Part shown: positions 18,605 through 26,186 of the stretch, piece by piece
How positions within the stretch are numbered: position 1 is the first letter of the stretch
How the letters are laid out: each line of letters begins with the position of its first letter
Source: Runella limosa DSM 17973
Lineage (GTDB): Bacteria > Bacteroidota > Bacteroidia > Cytophagales > Spirosomataceae
Reading direction: 5' to 3'
Assembly (NCBI RefSeq): GCF_000482465.1
Contig: NZ_KI519428.1
Location: 230,168 to 294,167, forward strand
DNA length: 64,000 bases
The notes under the pieces: model-generated
The model's database searches: none
What the model saw: only the letters and a program-made list of their open reading frames with translations
What the model was told of the DNA's origin: nothing
Program-made: the position numbers and the translations under genes

Positions 18605-19579
18605 ATGACGAAGAAAAGATTTGTTTGGGGAATCGCCCTGTTTGTGGCATCGTTTGTCAATTTTCCCATCGTTTTTATCAACCTTCCTCGATTGAACCGT
18701 CCCATCGTTCAATTGGATATTTTTTTGCAAATAGCATTCAGTGTTGCCTTTGCCATGGGTTTTATTCAATGGATTTATGAAGCGACAAAGAAAAACGAAG
18801 CAGTAACTAAGCAGTGGGTAGGAGCGGGGGCTATACTATTGGTATATAGTGTTGGGCTGACATTGGCCAACTTTTTTATCATAGGTTTGCCCCTCAAAAC
18901 GGGAGGGACGGTGGTTGTTCGCGGCGTATTGATGGCGATTATTGCTTACTTTTTTAGCCGTTTTATGACCGAAGCGGAAAAGAAAAATGAGGTTTTGCTG
19001 GAAAACGAACAGCTTAAACACGAAAATGTATTGGTTCAACTTAACTCCCTTAAAAACCAACTCAACCCGCATTTTTTGTTTAATTCTCTCAATACCCTTA
19101 GTTGGCTTATCAACGAAGACAAAGCCCAAAGTCAGCGTTATTTACAGAAACTTTCGCAAGTACTTCGGTATTCGTTGACGATGCAAGAACAGTCGCTGGT
19201 GACGCTCAAAGAAGAAATGGATTTGGTGGATAGCTATATTTTTCTTTTGCAGATGCGGTTTGGTGATAACCTCAAAATTTATAAAAACGTGGATGAGCAG
19301 GCGCCCGTAAAAATTCCACCTCTTTCGATTCAACTTCTGATTGAAAATGCCATCAAACACAACGTTATTTCATCGGCCTATCCACTGAGCATATTTATTG
19401 AATATCAGTTGGATAGTCAAAAGATGTTGGTGCGTAATTCCTTGAATTTACGACCCCATTCGGCGGGGACGGGTATTGGCTTGGCCAATTTGAACCAACG
19501 GTTTAAACTACTTTCCAATCAAGAAATCGAGATCCAACAAGGCGAAGCGTTTTGCGTAGTTTTACCATTGATACCATGA
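18605..19579 (+). CDS. LytS/YpdA-type sensor histidine kinase
   Basis: 324 aa. Four membrane segments in residues 7-118 form a short membrane anchor, followed by a coiled linker and a His_kinase (PF06580) domain: phospho-acceptor H156 in NPHFLFNSLN, ATP-binding N box LLIENAIKHN (244-253) and the G box TGIGLANL. It phosphorylates the LytTR regulator encoded next, whose ATG overlaps its stop (ATGA). No separate sensor domain is present, so the signal is probably sensed within or near the membrane. Target genes may include the DUF3500/HupE/TonB group downstream, by position only. Confidence 0.93.
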   Translation: MTKKRFVWGIALFVASFVNFPIVFINLPRLNRPIVQLDIFLQIAFSVAFAMGFIQWIYEATKKNEAVTKQWVGAGAILLVYSVGLTLANFFIIGLPLKTGGTVVVRGVLMAIIAYFFSRFMTEAEKKNEVLLENEQLKHENVLVQLNSLKNQLNPHFLFNSLNTLSWLINEDKAQSQRYLQKLSQVLRYSLTMQEQSLVTLKEEMDLVDSYIFLLQMRFGDNLKIYKNVDEQAPVKIPPLSIQLLIENAIKHNVISSAYPLSIFIEYQLDSQKMLVRNSLNLRPHSAGTGIGLANLNQRFKLLSNQEIEIQQGEAFCVVLPLIP

Positions 19580-20331
19580 ATATAGTGATTGTTGAAGATG
19601 AACCAGCGGCGGTTAGTCAGTTGAAGTTTTTGATGCAAGAGATTGGCGTTTTACATGCTATTGTAGCCGTAATTGAAAGCGTGGCCGATGGAATAAAATG
19701 GTTTACTTCCAACCCAAACCCCGACTTAATTTTCTCGGATATTCAATTGGCCGACGGAATTTCGTTTGAAATCTACGAGCAAGTGCAGCTCAAAACGCCC
19801 ATTATTTTTACGACGGCCTTTGATGAATACGCCATTCGGGCGTTTAAGCACAACAGTGTAGATTATTTGTTGAAACCTATCGACGAAGACTCGTTACGTT
19901 TTTCGATTGAGAAGTTTCAAAACCAACAGTTGATGCAAAAAGAACGCCTGAACGAACTGATTCAGAAGCAAGTGTTTATGCCCAAAGCCTACCGTAAAAG
20001 CTTTTTAGTGAAATTTAGAGATAAGCTCTTGCCCATTAAGACCGAAGAATTTGCTTACTTTTTTATTGATAATGGGCTGGTGTACGGTCAATTGTACGAC
20101 GGACGCAAACTGGTGGTTGATTTTAAGTTGGAGGACTTGGAAGGTCAGCTTGACCCCGCAGAATTTACCCGCGCCAATCGCCAATACATTCTCTCACGAG
20201 AAAGCATAGTCGAAATAGAATCGCACTTTAATAGCCGAGTCAACGTAAAAGTGCAGCCCGAAGCGAGTTTCCCGATTATCATCAGCAAAGAAAAAGTGAC
20301 GCCCTTCAAGCGATGGTTTGAACAACATTAA
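19576..20331 (+). CDS. LytTR-family response regulator
   Basis: 251 aa from ATG 19576, overlapping the kinase stop by 4 bases. Receiver domain: acidic pair E7/D8, phosphorylation site D55 (FSDIQLADG), T80 and K100 (LLKPID). The LytTR DNA-binding domain occupies roughly 145-250 (FLVKFRDKLLPIKTEE, FTRANRQYILSRESI). It is activated by the preceding kinase. Confidence 0.94.
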   Translation: MNIVIVEDEPAAVSQLKFLMQEIGVLHAIVAVIESVADGIKWFTSNPNPDLIFSDIQLADGISFEIYEQVQLKTPIIFTTAFDEYAIRAFKHNSVDYLLKPIDEDSLRFSIEKFQNQQLMQKERLNELIQKQVFMPKAYRKSFLVKFRDKLLPIKTEEFAYFFIDNGLVYGQLYDGRKLVVDFKLEDLEGQLDPAEFTRANRQYILSRESIVEIESHFNSRVNVKVQPEASFPIIISKEKVTPFKRWFEQH

Positions 20332-20445
20332 AGAACGACGATTCACCTACATTTTTTTCCTTTTCACTTCCAAACCAACCATTTTTTTCAACATAGATTT
20401 CAAAACTTGCGTCTAACCAATTGAAACCAAATTCAATAAGTTAGT

Positions 20446-21846
20446 ATGAAAATCAATCATTTTCTCGCAAGTGTATCTGTAAGCATGATTGTACTGTTGA
20501 TTGCCTGCAATAAGTCAACCGATGACCCAACACCTACGACTTCAGCGGCGACTGTTACGGCCCTTACCTGTGCTTCGGTGACTTTTTCAGGAACGCCACA
20601 AGCCAATGCTGCTTTTACGGGAACGGCCACCGTGCCCTATACGGGAGGCAATGGAGTGGGGTATTCGGCAGGTTCGGGAATTGCCTCTACGGGCGTTACG
20701 GGCTTGACCGCTACGTTAGCAGCAGGTACGTTGGTGTCGGGAACAGGTTCAGTGACCTATGCCATTTCAGGGACTCCCTCAGCCAGCGGGACGGCTGCTT
20801 TTGCCATTTCATTAGGTGGCCAATCGTGTACGTTGTCGCTTACGGTATCTGCCGCAAGTTCGTCGTCGGGTACAGGTACGGTTTGGTCAATGGATACCGA
20901 TATTGCGGCGATTGTGGCTGCCGCCGAGGCGTTTAAAACTACTTTGACTTCTTCGCAGGTGGCCTCGGCACAATATACTTACACCGTCGCGCAGGCCAAA
21001 CTTTGGAGTAATTTGCCCCAATCTTTGTACAAAGGACGCGTTGGGTTGGTGTCAAGTATGTTTTCAACTGCGCAATGGACTGCTTTTTATAACTTGTTAA
21101 AAGTAGCGACGGGAACAGGTGCCAACGAAGGAAGTGAAGAATATGCAGGGATTATTGATGCTGATGATTACCTAAGAGCCAACGGAGGCGATAGTGGTTA
21201 TGGTTCGGGTAATTACTACATCGGGTTTTTAGGAACGCCAAGTACAACGGGCTTGTGGTGTTTGCAAATTGGAGGCCACCACGGAACCATCATTTATACC
21301 TACAGTGGAGGCAAAATGACAGGCGGCACGCCGTCGTTCCGCTCAACAGAACCGTACCCAACTTGGACATCGACCAATACAGGGAAAACTATACAACCTA
21401 TGGTACAAGAAACAGCGGCATTTGCTAATTTTATGAAAAGCTTGAGTACCACAGAACTAGCTACGGCCAAGCGTTCGGCGGCGCAAAATGATTTGATTGT
21501 TGGCCCTCAAAAAGATGGTAGTTTTCCAACTACTAAAACGGGGGTAAAGGCTGGAAACTTGACCACTGCTCAGAAAGACTTATTGTTGGCTGCGATTAAA
21601 ACTTATGTCGATGATTTGGATGATAAAGCGGCTGCGGCAGTATTGGCCAAATACAAATCCGAGTTAGACGAAACCTACGTTTCTTACTACGGAGGTACAA
21701 CCATGGCGGCGCAAGGTGATTATTTGTTGATTGATGGCCCAAGTGTATGGATTGAATGGTCGATGCAAGGAGGAATTATCATCAAAAACGGTGTTCACCC
21801 TCACTCAGTTTGGAGAGATAGAAAATCAGATTATGGCGGTAACTAA
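20446..21846 (+). CDS. DUF3500-domain lipoprotein
   Basis: 466 aa lipoprotein: signal ending in lipobox LIAC with the cysteine near residue 21. Residues about 30-140 are a glycine/threonine-rich Ig-like stalk of the kind common in Bacteroidetes (SGTPSASGTAAFAISLGGQ). Residues about 150-466 are a DUF3500 domain (YKGRVGLVSSMFS, YYIGFLGTPSTTGLWCLQIGGHHG, DGPSVWIEWSMQ, HPHSVWRD). Two His residues in GGHHG suggest metal binding (inference). It precedes the HupE-like and TonB receptor genes, an arrangement suggesting a shared uptake role. Confidence 0.86.
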   Translation: MKINHFLASVSVSMIVLLIACNKSTDDPTPTTSAATVTALTCASVTFSGTPQANAAFTGTATVPYTGGNGVGYSAGSGIASTGVTGLTATLAAGTLVSGTGSVTYAISGTPSASGTAAFAISLGGQSCTLSLTVSAASSSSGTGTVWSMDTDIAAIVAAAEAFKTTLTSSQVASAQYTYTVAQAKLWSNLPQSLYKGRVGLVSSMFSTAQWTAFYNLLKVATGTGANEGSEEYAGIIDADDYLRANGGDSGYGSGNYYIGFLGTPSTTGLWCLQIGGHHGTIIYTYSGGKMTGGTPSFRSTEPYPTWTSTNTGKTIQPMVQETAAFANFMKSLSTTELATAKRSAAQNDLIVGPQKDGSFPTTKTGVKAGNLTTAQKDLLLAAIKTYVDDLDDKAAAAVLAKYKSELDETYVSYYGGTTMAAQGDYLLIDGPSVWIEWSMQGGIIIKNGVHPHSVWRDRKSDYGGN

Positions 21847-21849
21847 AGC

Positions 21850-21975
21850 CCAGCCCCCCAACCCCCAATGGGGGAGGAGTGCAATTTCGCAGCTTCGTAA
21901 AAAAATGCCCCCATTGGGGGTCAGGGGGCTTTTGGTGTTAGTATTTTTGTTCTCTCAATGGGGGCAAGGGGGCTA
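21850..21975. repeat. G/C-block repeat cluster at a gene start
   Basis: CCCCCCAACCCCCAATGGGG (from about 21854), the inverted CCCCCATTGGGGGTCAGGGG (from about 21908) and a third half CAATGGGGGCAAGGGGGC (about 21957-21974) lie in a row. The ATG and signal-peptide codons of the next gene are inside the last two halves. Confidence 0.85.
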
Positions 21976-23128
21976 TCTCTTTGCCCATCCCATGCCCAGC
22001 TCTATGGTCGTCTTGAACATTCACGAAAAGCACATTTCAGGTGAGGTTTTGTTGCCTTTAAGCGAGCTTCAATCGGCGATTGGAATGCGTGTCAACGATC
22101 ATTTAGAACGCCTAGTAGCGCGTTTAGGGGACTCGCTTCGGAGGTATTTAGTAAAACATATACGTCCCAAGAGTTTTGAGGGAATGCCCTGGACGGTTAC
22201 GATTGGCTCAATGCAGCTATTGGAAAGCACCGACCCCATTGTTGGTACTTACAAAGAATTGGTCGTTCAGTTTGACATGGTGCCTCCGTTTGGCTACGAC
22301 CTGCGCAACTTTTTCTTTGATTATGACGTCATTCTGCACCAAGTGGCGAGCCACAAAGCCCTGATTCACGTCAAGCAAGATTGGGCGCAGGGGTTGGTAC
22401 GGGAAGATACCCTTACCCAACAGATTGGGGTCATTGAGTGGGATGTAGTCAATAACAAATTGAATCCGTTTTTGGTGAGTTTAGCAGAAGGAAGCCGCTG
22501 GAAAGGATTTACCAACATGGTGCATTTGGGCATTGACCACATCGCCGAAGGCACCGACCACCTTTTGTTTGTTTTGACGCTTCTTTTTCCTGCCATGCTG
22601 GTTGCTTCGGAGGGTCGTTGGCACAAACGTATGGAGTTGAAAGCCAGCTTATTGAATCTTCTGAAAATTGTCACGGCGTTTACCGTTGGGCACTCGCTGA
22701 CTTTACTCATTGGGTCACTTCAATGGTTACATTTTCCTGCTAAACCTATTGAAGTACTTATTGCCATCACAATTTTGGTGTCGGCGTTTCATGCGTTGAA
22801 GCCCATTTATCCTAAACGTGAAGTCATCATTGCGGGTTTGTTTGGCTTGGTTCATGGGTTAGCGTTTGCCGAAACACTCACTAATCTTGATTTATCAACT
22901 ACTCAAATGGTACTGAGCATTTTAGGGTTCAATATAGGCATTGAATTGATGCAACTAGCCCTAATTGTGGTGGCATTTCCCTTGTTGTTTTTATTGGCCA
23001 AAACCTCCTCTTACGGCCTTATACGTACTGTAGGAGCAGTTATGATGATGATTTTGGCATTTGCCTGGATGGTAGAACGAATACAGGAAAGTCCCAATTT
23101 TGTGACTGAATGGTTGGCTCGTTTGTAA
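21905..23128 (+). CDS. HupE/UreJ-like membrane protein
   Basis: 407 aa from the ATG at 21905; the longer frame (start 21731) overlaps the upstream gene's end and crosses the repeat. The N-terminal signal (MPPLGVRGLLVLVFLFSQ, then WGQGGYLFA) is largely encoded by G/C-block repeat sequence. Mature protein begins at HPMPSSMV. Residues about 200-407 are a HupE/UreJ_2 domain with about six to seven membrane helices and metal-type motifs HLGIDHIAEGTDHLLF, GHSLTLL and GLVHGLAFAETL. The family is linked to nickel/cobalt or other metal uptake. It lies upstream of a TonB receptor with which it probably cooperates. Confidence 0.83.
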   Translation: MPPLGVRGLLVLVFLFSQWGQGGYLFAHPMPSSMVVLNIHEKHISGEVLLPLSELQSAIGMRVNDHLERLVARLGDSLRRYLVKHIRPKSFEGMPWTVTIGSMQLLESTDPIVGTYKELVVQFDMVPPFGYDLRNFFFDYDVILHQVASHKALIHVKQDWAQGLVREDTLTQQIGVIEWDVVNNKLNPFLVSLAEGSRWKGFTNMVHLGIDHIAEGTDHLLFVLTLLFPAMLVASEGRWHKRMELKASLLNLLKIVTAFTVGHSLTLLIGSLQWLHFPAKPIEVLIAITILVSAFHALKPIYPKREVIIAGLFGLVHGLAFAETLTNLDLSTTQMVLSILGFNIGIELMQLALIVVAFPLLFLLAKTSSYGLIRTVGAVMMMILAFAWMVERIQESPNFVTEWLARL

Positions 23129-23137
23129 AATCGGGTC

Positions 23138-23187
23138 ATAACTAGCATTGTTTTTAGAAAATATTTTCTAAAAACAATGCTAGTTAT
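23138..23187. repeat. perfect 50-bp palindrome (25 + 25, no spacer)
   Basis: Every position from 23138 to 23162 is complementary to 23187 down to 23163; I checked all 25 pairs. The arm begins ATAACTAGCATTG and the centre is AAAATATTTT. It lies in the 121-base gap between the HupE-like stop and the TonB receptor promoter. It could form a cruciform, a terminator stem, or a large operator. Confidence 0.95.
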
Positions 23188-23209
23188 AAAAAGTAACATC
23201 TTCAGTCGC

Positions 23210-23217
23210 TAACTTTG
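23210..23217 (+). promoter_or_regulatory. -7 promoter element of the TonB receptor gene
   Basis: TAACTTTG matches the Bacteroidetes -7 consensus TAnnTTTG and lies 32 bases before the ATG. No strong -33 TTTG is seen at the proper distance; the 50-bp palindrome ends 22 bases upstream. Confidence 0.6.
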
Positions 23218-23249
23218 CCGAACTTATTTACAAACGCTATTTCAAATTC

Positions 23250-25496
23250 ATGAAAAAATTTATTTCCACACTACTTGTTCTTCATTTAAGTATTTATGTC
23301 GCTTTCGCCCACCTTGGAAGCGTGGTCGGGAGGGTTATCGATAAATCGACCAAACAACCCATTGTAGGAGCTACCGTCGTGGTGGCAGATTCTAAAAAAG
23401 GAGCAACGACTGACGCGACGGGCTTTTTTCAAATCAATAATTTAGAACCCAATACGTACCGAATTGAGGTGTCATTTGTGGGTTATTCTGCTCAAAATCA
23501 GCTAGTAATAGTAAAAGAAGATGAGAGTGTAAACTTGGAATTTGGACTGTCCGAATCGCAAGTCCAACTGAGTGAAGTAAAAGTGTCGGCCTCCAATCCG
23601 CAGCACCAACAAGTGATTTCTAGCCTTGACATTAAAACGCGCCCCATCAATAATTCCCAAGAAGTGCTTCGGATTGTGCCCGGGCTGGTCATTGGTCAAC
23701 ACGCGGGCGGAGGCAAAGCCGAACAAATTTTCTTGCGTGGCTTTGACATTGACCACGGAACTGATATTCGTCTGACGGTGGACGGTGTACCTATCAACAT
23801 GGTGTCGCACGCGCACGGCCAAGGGTATGCCGATGCGCACTTTATTATTCCAGAATTGATTGAAGGGGTGGATTTCAAAAAGGGTCTATACGATACCGAC
23901 AAAGGAAATTTTGCTACGGCGGGCTGGGCCAATTTTCGTACCAAAACGACTTTAGAACGCAGTTTTGCCAAAGCCGAAGTAGGGCAGTTTAACACCTATC
24001 GGTTGGTGTCGGGGGTTAATGTGCTGAAAACAAACCAGCACAATGTCTATCTTGCGGGTGAATACAACTACTCGGATGCGTATTTTGAAGCTCCTCAGAA
24101 TTTCAACCGAATCAATTTGTTGGGAAAATACCACGGGCATTTAACCCAAAATACCAACCTGACGCTGACGGCTTCGACTTTTTGGAGCAAGTGGAATGCT
24201 TCGGGGCAAATCCCTGACCGCTCAGTAGCCGATGGCTCGATTGGTTTTTATGGGGCAATTGACCCCAACGAAGGTGGCGAGACCAGCCGTACCAACGTCA
24301 ACGCGGAATTGGTGACATTGACCAAGCGCAACCACGTTTGGAAGAACCAATTCTTTTACTCGAACTACAATTTTGAACTTTATTCTAACTTCACCTTCTT
24401 CTTGGTTGACCCCGTAAATGGTGATCAAATTCGCCAAAAAGAAGGTAGAAATTTGTGGGGTTATAACTCCAATTATTCAATAGGTCACGTCATTGGCGAC
24501 AAGCAAGCCACCTTTAATGCGGGCCTTAATTACCGCCACGACCTTACCAACGGTTCGGAATTGTCGCGGACCAAAGACCGCACCCAACTATTGGAAGCCA
24601 TCAAATTAGGCGATGTCAACGAAGCCAATGTGGGCGTGTATGTGGACGAAACCATCCAATTAAGCCCACGTTTGTCGGCGACGGCGGGGGTTCGTTTTGA
24701 TTATTTTAACAACCAATACCTCGACAAACTCCAAAATAATACGAAATTTAAAGCCAACGCGGCCATCGTTTCGCCCAAATTGAACGTATATTATACCTAC
24801 AACCCCAATGTGCAGTTGTACGTAAACCTCGGCAAAGGTTTTCATTCCAACGATACCCGCGCGGTGGTGGCTCAAAACGGCTTAGAGGTTTTGCCAGCCG
24901 CTTACGGTTCTGATTTAGGGGCGATTTGGAAGCCATTCCCGCGCATGCTCCTTAACGCCTCATACTGGTACTTGTGGCTCAACCAAGAATTTGTTTATGT
25001 CGGTGATGCGGGTGTAGTGGAGCCTTCGGGCAAGTCGGTGCGCAAAGGCGTGGACGTGTCTATGCGCTATCAATTATCGAAAAAATTGTTCTTTGATTTG
25101 GATGCCAACTGGGCCAAACCACGCGCCGTAGGCGAAGCCGAAGGCCAGAATTATCTGCCTTTGGCCGTTAATTTTACGAGCGTAGGTGGATTAACTTTAA
25201 AAACAGAACAAGGTTTTAGTGGCAGTTTACGTTATCGTTATATAGGCAACCGACCTGCAAATGAGGACAATAGCATTGTGGCCAAGGGCTACTTTGTGAC
25301 GGATGCCTTGGTGAATTATTCCAAAAATCGTTTTTCAGTAGGTTTATCGGTGCAAAATATGTTCAATACCCAATGGAAAGAAACCCAATTTGCGACCGAA
25401 AGCCGCCTTCAGAACGAAACGGAGCCTGTGGAAGAAATCCATTTTACCCCAGGAACGCCATTTAATGCCAAGTTGAGCATTAGTTGGCAGTTTTGA
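23250..25496 (+). CDS. TonB-dependent receptor
   Basis: 748 aa. Signal peptide (MKKFISTLLVLHLSIYVAFA), then a carboxypeptidase-regulatory-like beta-sandwich (GRVIDKSTKQPIVGATVVV, FVGYSAQ; about 25-110), a plug domain (RIVPGLVIGQHAGGGKAEQIFLRG, VDGVPINMVSHAHGQGY; about 130-230) and a beta-barrel ending in aromatic Q-F. Histidine-rich plug stretches (HAGGG, SHAHGQ) hint at a metal or metal-complex substrate. It acts in the outer membrane, energised by TonB/ExbBD. With the HupE-like permease upstream it forms a plausible two-membrane uptake route; metal identity unknown. Confidence 0.94.
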   Translation: MKKFISTLLVLHLSIYVAFAHLGSVVGRVIDKSTKQPIVGATVVVADSKKGATTDATGFFQINNLEPNTYRIEVSFVGYSAQNQLVIVKEDESVNLEFGLSESQVQLSEVKVSASNPQHQQVISSLDIKTRPINNSQEVLRIVPGLVIGQHAGGGKAEQIFLRGFDIDHGTDIRLTVDGVPINMVSHAHGQGYADAHFIIPELIEGVDFKKGLYDTDKGNFATAGWANFRTKTTLERSFAKAEVGQFNTYRLVSGVNVLKTNQHNVYLAGEYNYSDAYFEAPQNFNRINLLGKYHGHLTQNTNLTLTASTFWSKWNASGQIPDRSVADGSIGFYGAIDPNEGGETSRTNVNAELVTLTKRNHVWKNQFFYSNYNFELYSNFTFFLVDPVNGDQIRQKEGRNLWGYNSNYSIGHVIGDKQATFNAGLNYRHDLTNGSELSRTKDRTQLLEAIKLGDVNEANVGVYVDETIQLSPRLSATAGVRFDYFNNQYLDKLQNNTKFKANAAIVSPKLNVYYTYNPNVQLYVNLGKGFHSNDTRAVVAQNGLEVLPAAYGSDLGAIWKPFPRMLLNASYWYLWLNQEFVYVGDAGVVEPSGKSVRKGVDVSMRYQLSKKLFFDLDANWAKPRAVGEAEGQNYLPLAVNFTSVGGLTLKTEQGFSGSLRYRYIGNRPANEDNSIVAKGYFVTDALVNYSKNRFSVGLSVQNMFNTQWKETQFATESRLQNETEPVEEIHFTPGTPFNAKLSISWQF

Positions 25497-25533
25497 TTTT
25501 CTTTTGTTCTAACCCATGGTTTACTCTACTCTA

Positions 25534-25923
25534 ATGAAACCGTCTCGTTTTCAAGTGGTTGCTTTTGCATTAAGCTTAGCACTGCTGCTCGGCCTGTACG
25601 GATTTGCCTCTTACCAGCAATCCGAAAAACTGTATAAACATGCAGTAACGGTGACGTTCAAGTCAGGAACGTCTGACACGCAAATCGGCGTGGTTGATAA
25701 ATCTTTTAAAGGATTAGCTAAATTAAAAATGGTTCGGTCGTACGAATGGGGTGTCGTGGACGATACCAAAGATCCCGCCCACGTAAAGCATGTCTATGTT
25801 TTTACGTTTGGAGATAAGAAGGACTTACCTCTTTACGGTGCTTCTCCCGAACACCAAGCGCACATGAAAGTAGGCGCTGACTACATCGAAGCAGTTAGTG
25901 CGGTGCAGTATTTTCAGCAATAA
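25534..25923 (+). CDS. Dabb (stress-responsive A/B barrel) domain protein, exported
   Basis: 129 aa from ATG 25534 (an in-frame ATG at 25516 gives 135 aa). An N-terminal hydrophobic stretch (VVAFALSLALLLGLYGFAS) looks like a signal or anchor. Residues about 35-129 carry the Dabb pattern: HAVTVTFKSGT, FKGLAKLKMVRSYEWGV, KHVYVFTFGDKKDL, SPEHQAHMKV. Such small ferredoxin-like domains dimerise into barrels; the biochemical role is unknown. It follows the TonB receptor by about 37 bases and is likely in its operon. Confidence 0.75.
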   Translation: MKPSRFQVVAFALSLALLLGLYGFASYQQSEKLYKHAVTVTFKSGTSDTQIGVVDKSFKGLAKLKMVRSYEWGVVDDTKDPAHVKHVYVFTFGDKKDLPLYGASPEHQAHMKVGADYIEAVSAVQYFQQ

Positions 25924-25938
25924 AAAGTTTAGTAATAC

Positions 25939-26143
25939 AAAGAGGCTGTCTCAAAAGTAATAGGTTACAAAATATTCTTTGGTTTCAACCTCATCCCAAC
26001 CCTTCCGCTCGGGCGGCCCCGTCCTTTCTGGAGAAGGGCTTAAAAAGTCCCCATCTCCAGAAAGGAGAGGGGGATTTAGGGGGTGAGGTTGAACAGAGGC
26101 CGAAGATAATTTGGTGATACTAGGCTTTTGGGACAGCCTCTTT
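25939..26143. mobile_element. MITE-like element with terminal inverted repeats, no transposase
   Basis: Ends AAAGAGGCTGTCTCAAAAG (25939-25957) and CTTTTGGGACAGCCTCTTT (26125-26143) are inverted with one mismatch and resemble IS ends. A nested second inverted pair lies inside: TTCAACCTCATCCC against GGGTGAGGTTGAA, and CCTTTCTGGAGAAGGG against CCATCTCCAGAAAGG. It fills the gap between the Dabb and ABC exporter genes; its right hairpin with T-run may also terminate transcription. Confidence 0.75.
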
Positions 26144-26186
26144 TTGTTTTTAGGAACATAATGGACTAGGTTGGTGTTTTGCTCCC

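Noticed and set aside
21731..21904. Longer N-terminus for the HupE-like protein
   Set aside because: It overlaps the DUF3500 gene end and runs through the intergenic repeat without coding character; the ATG at 21905 begins the signal peptide.
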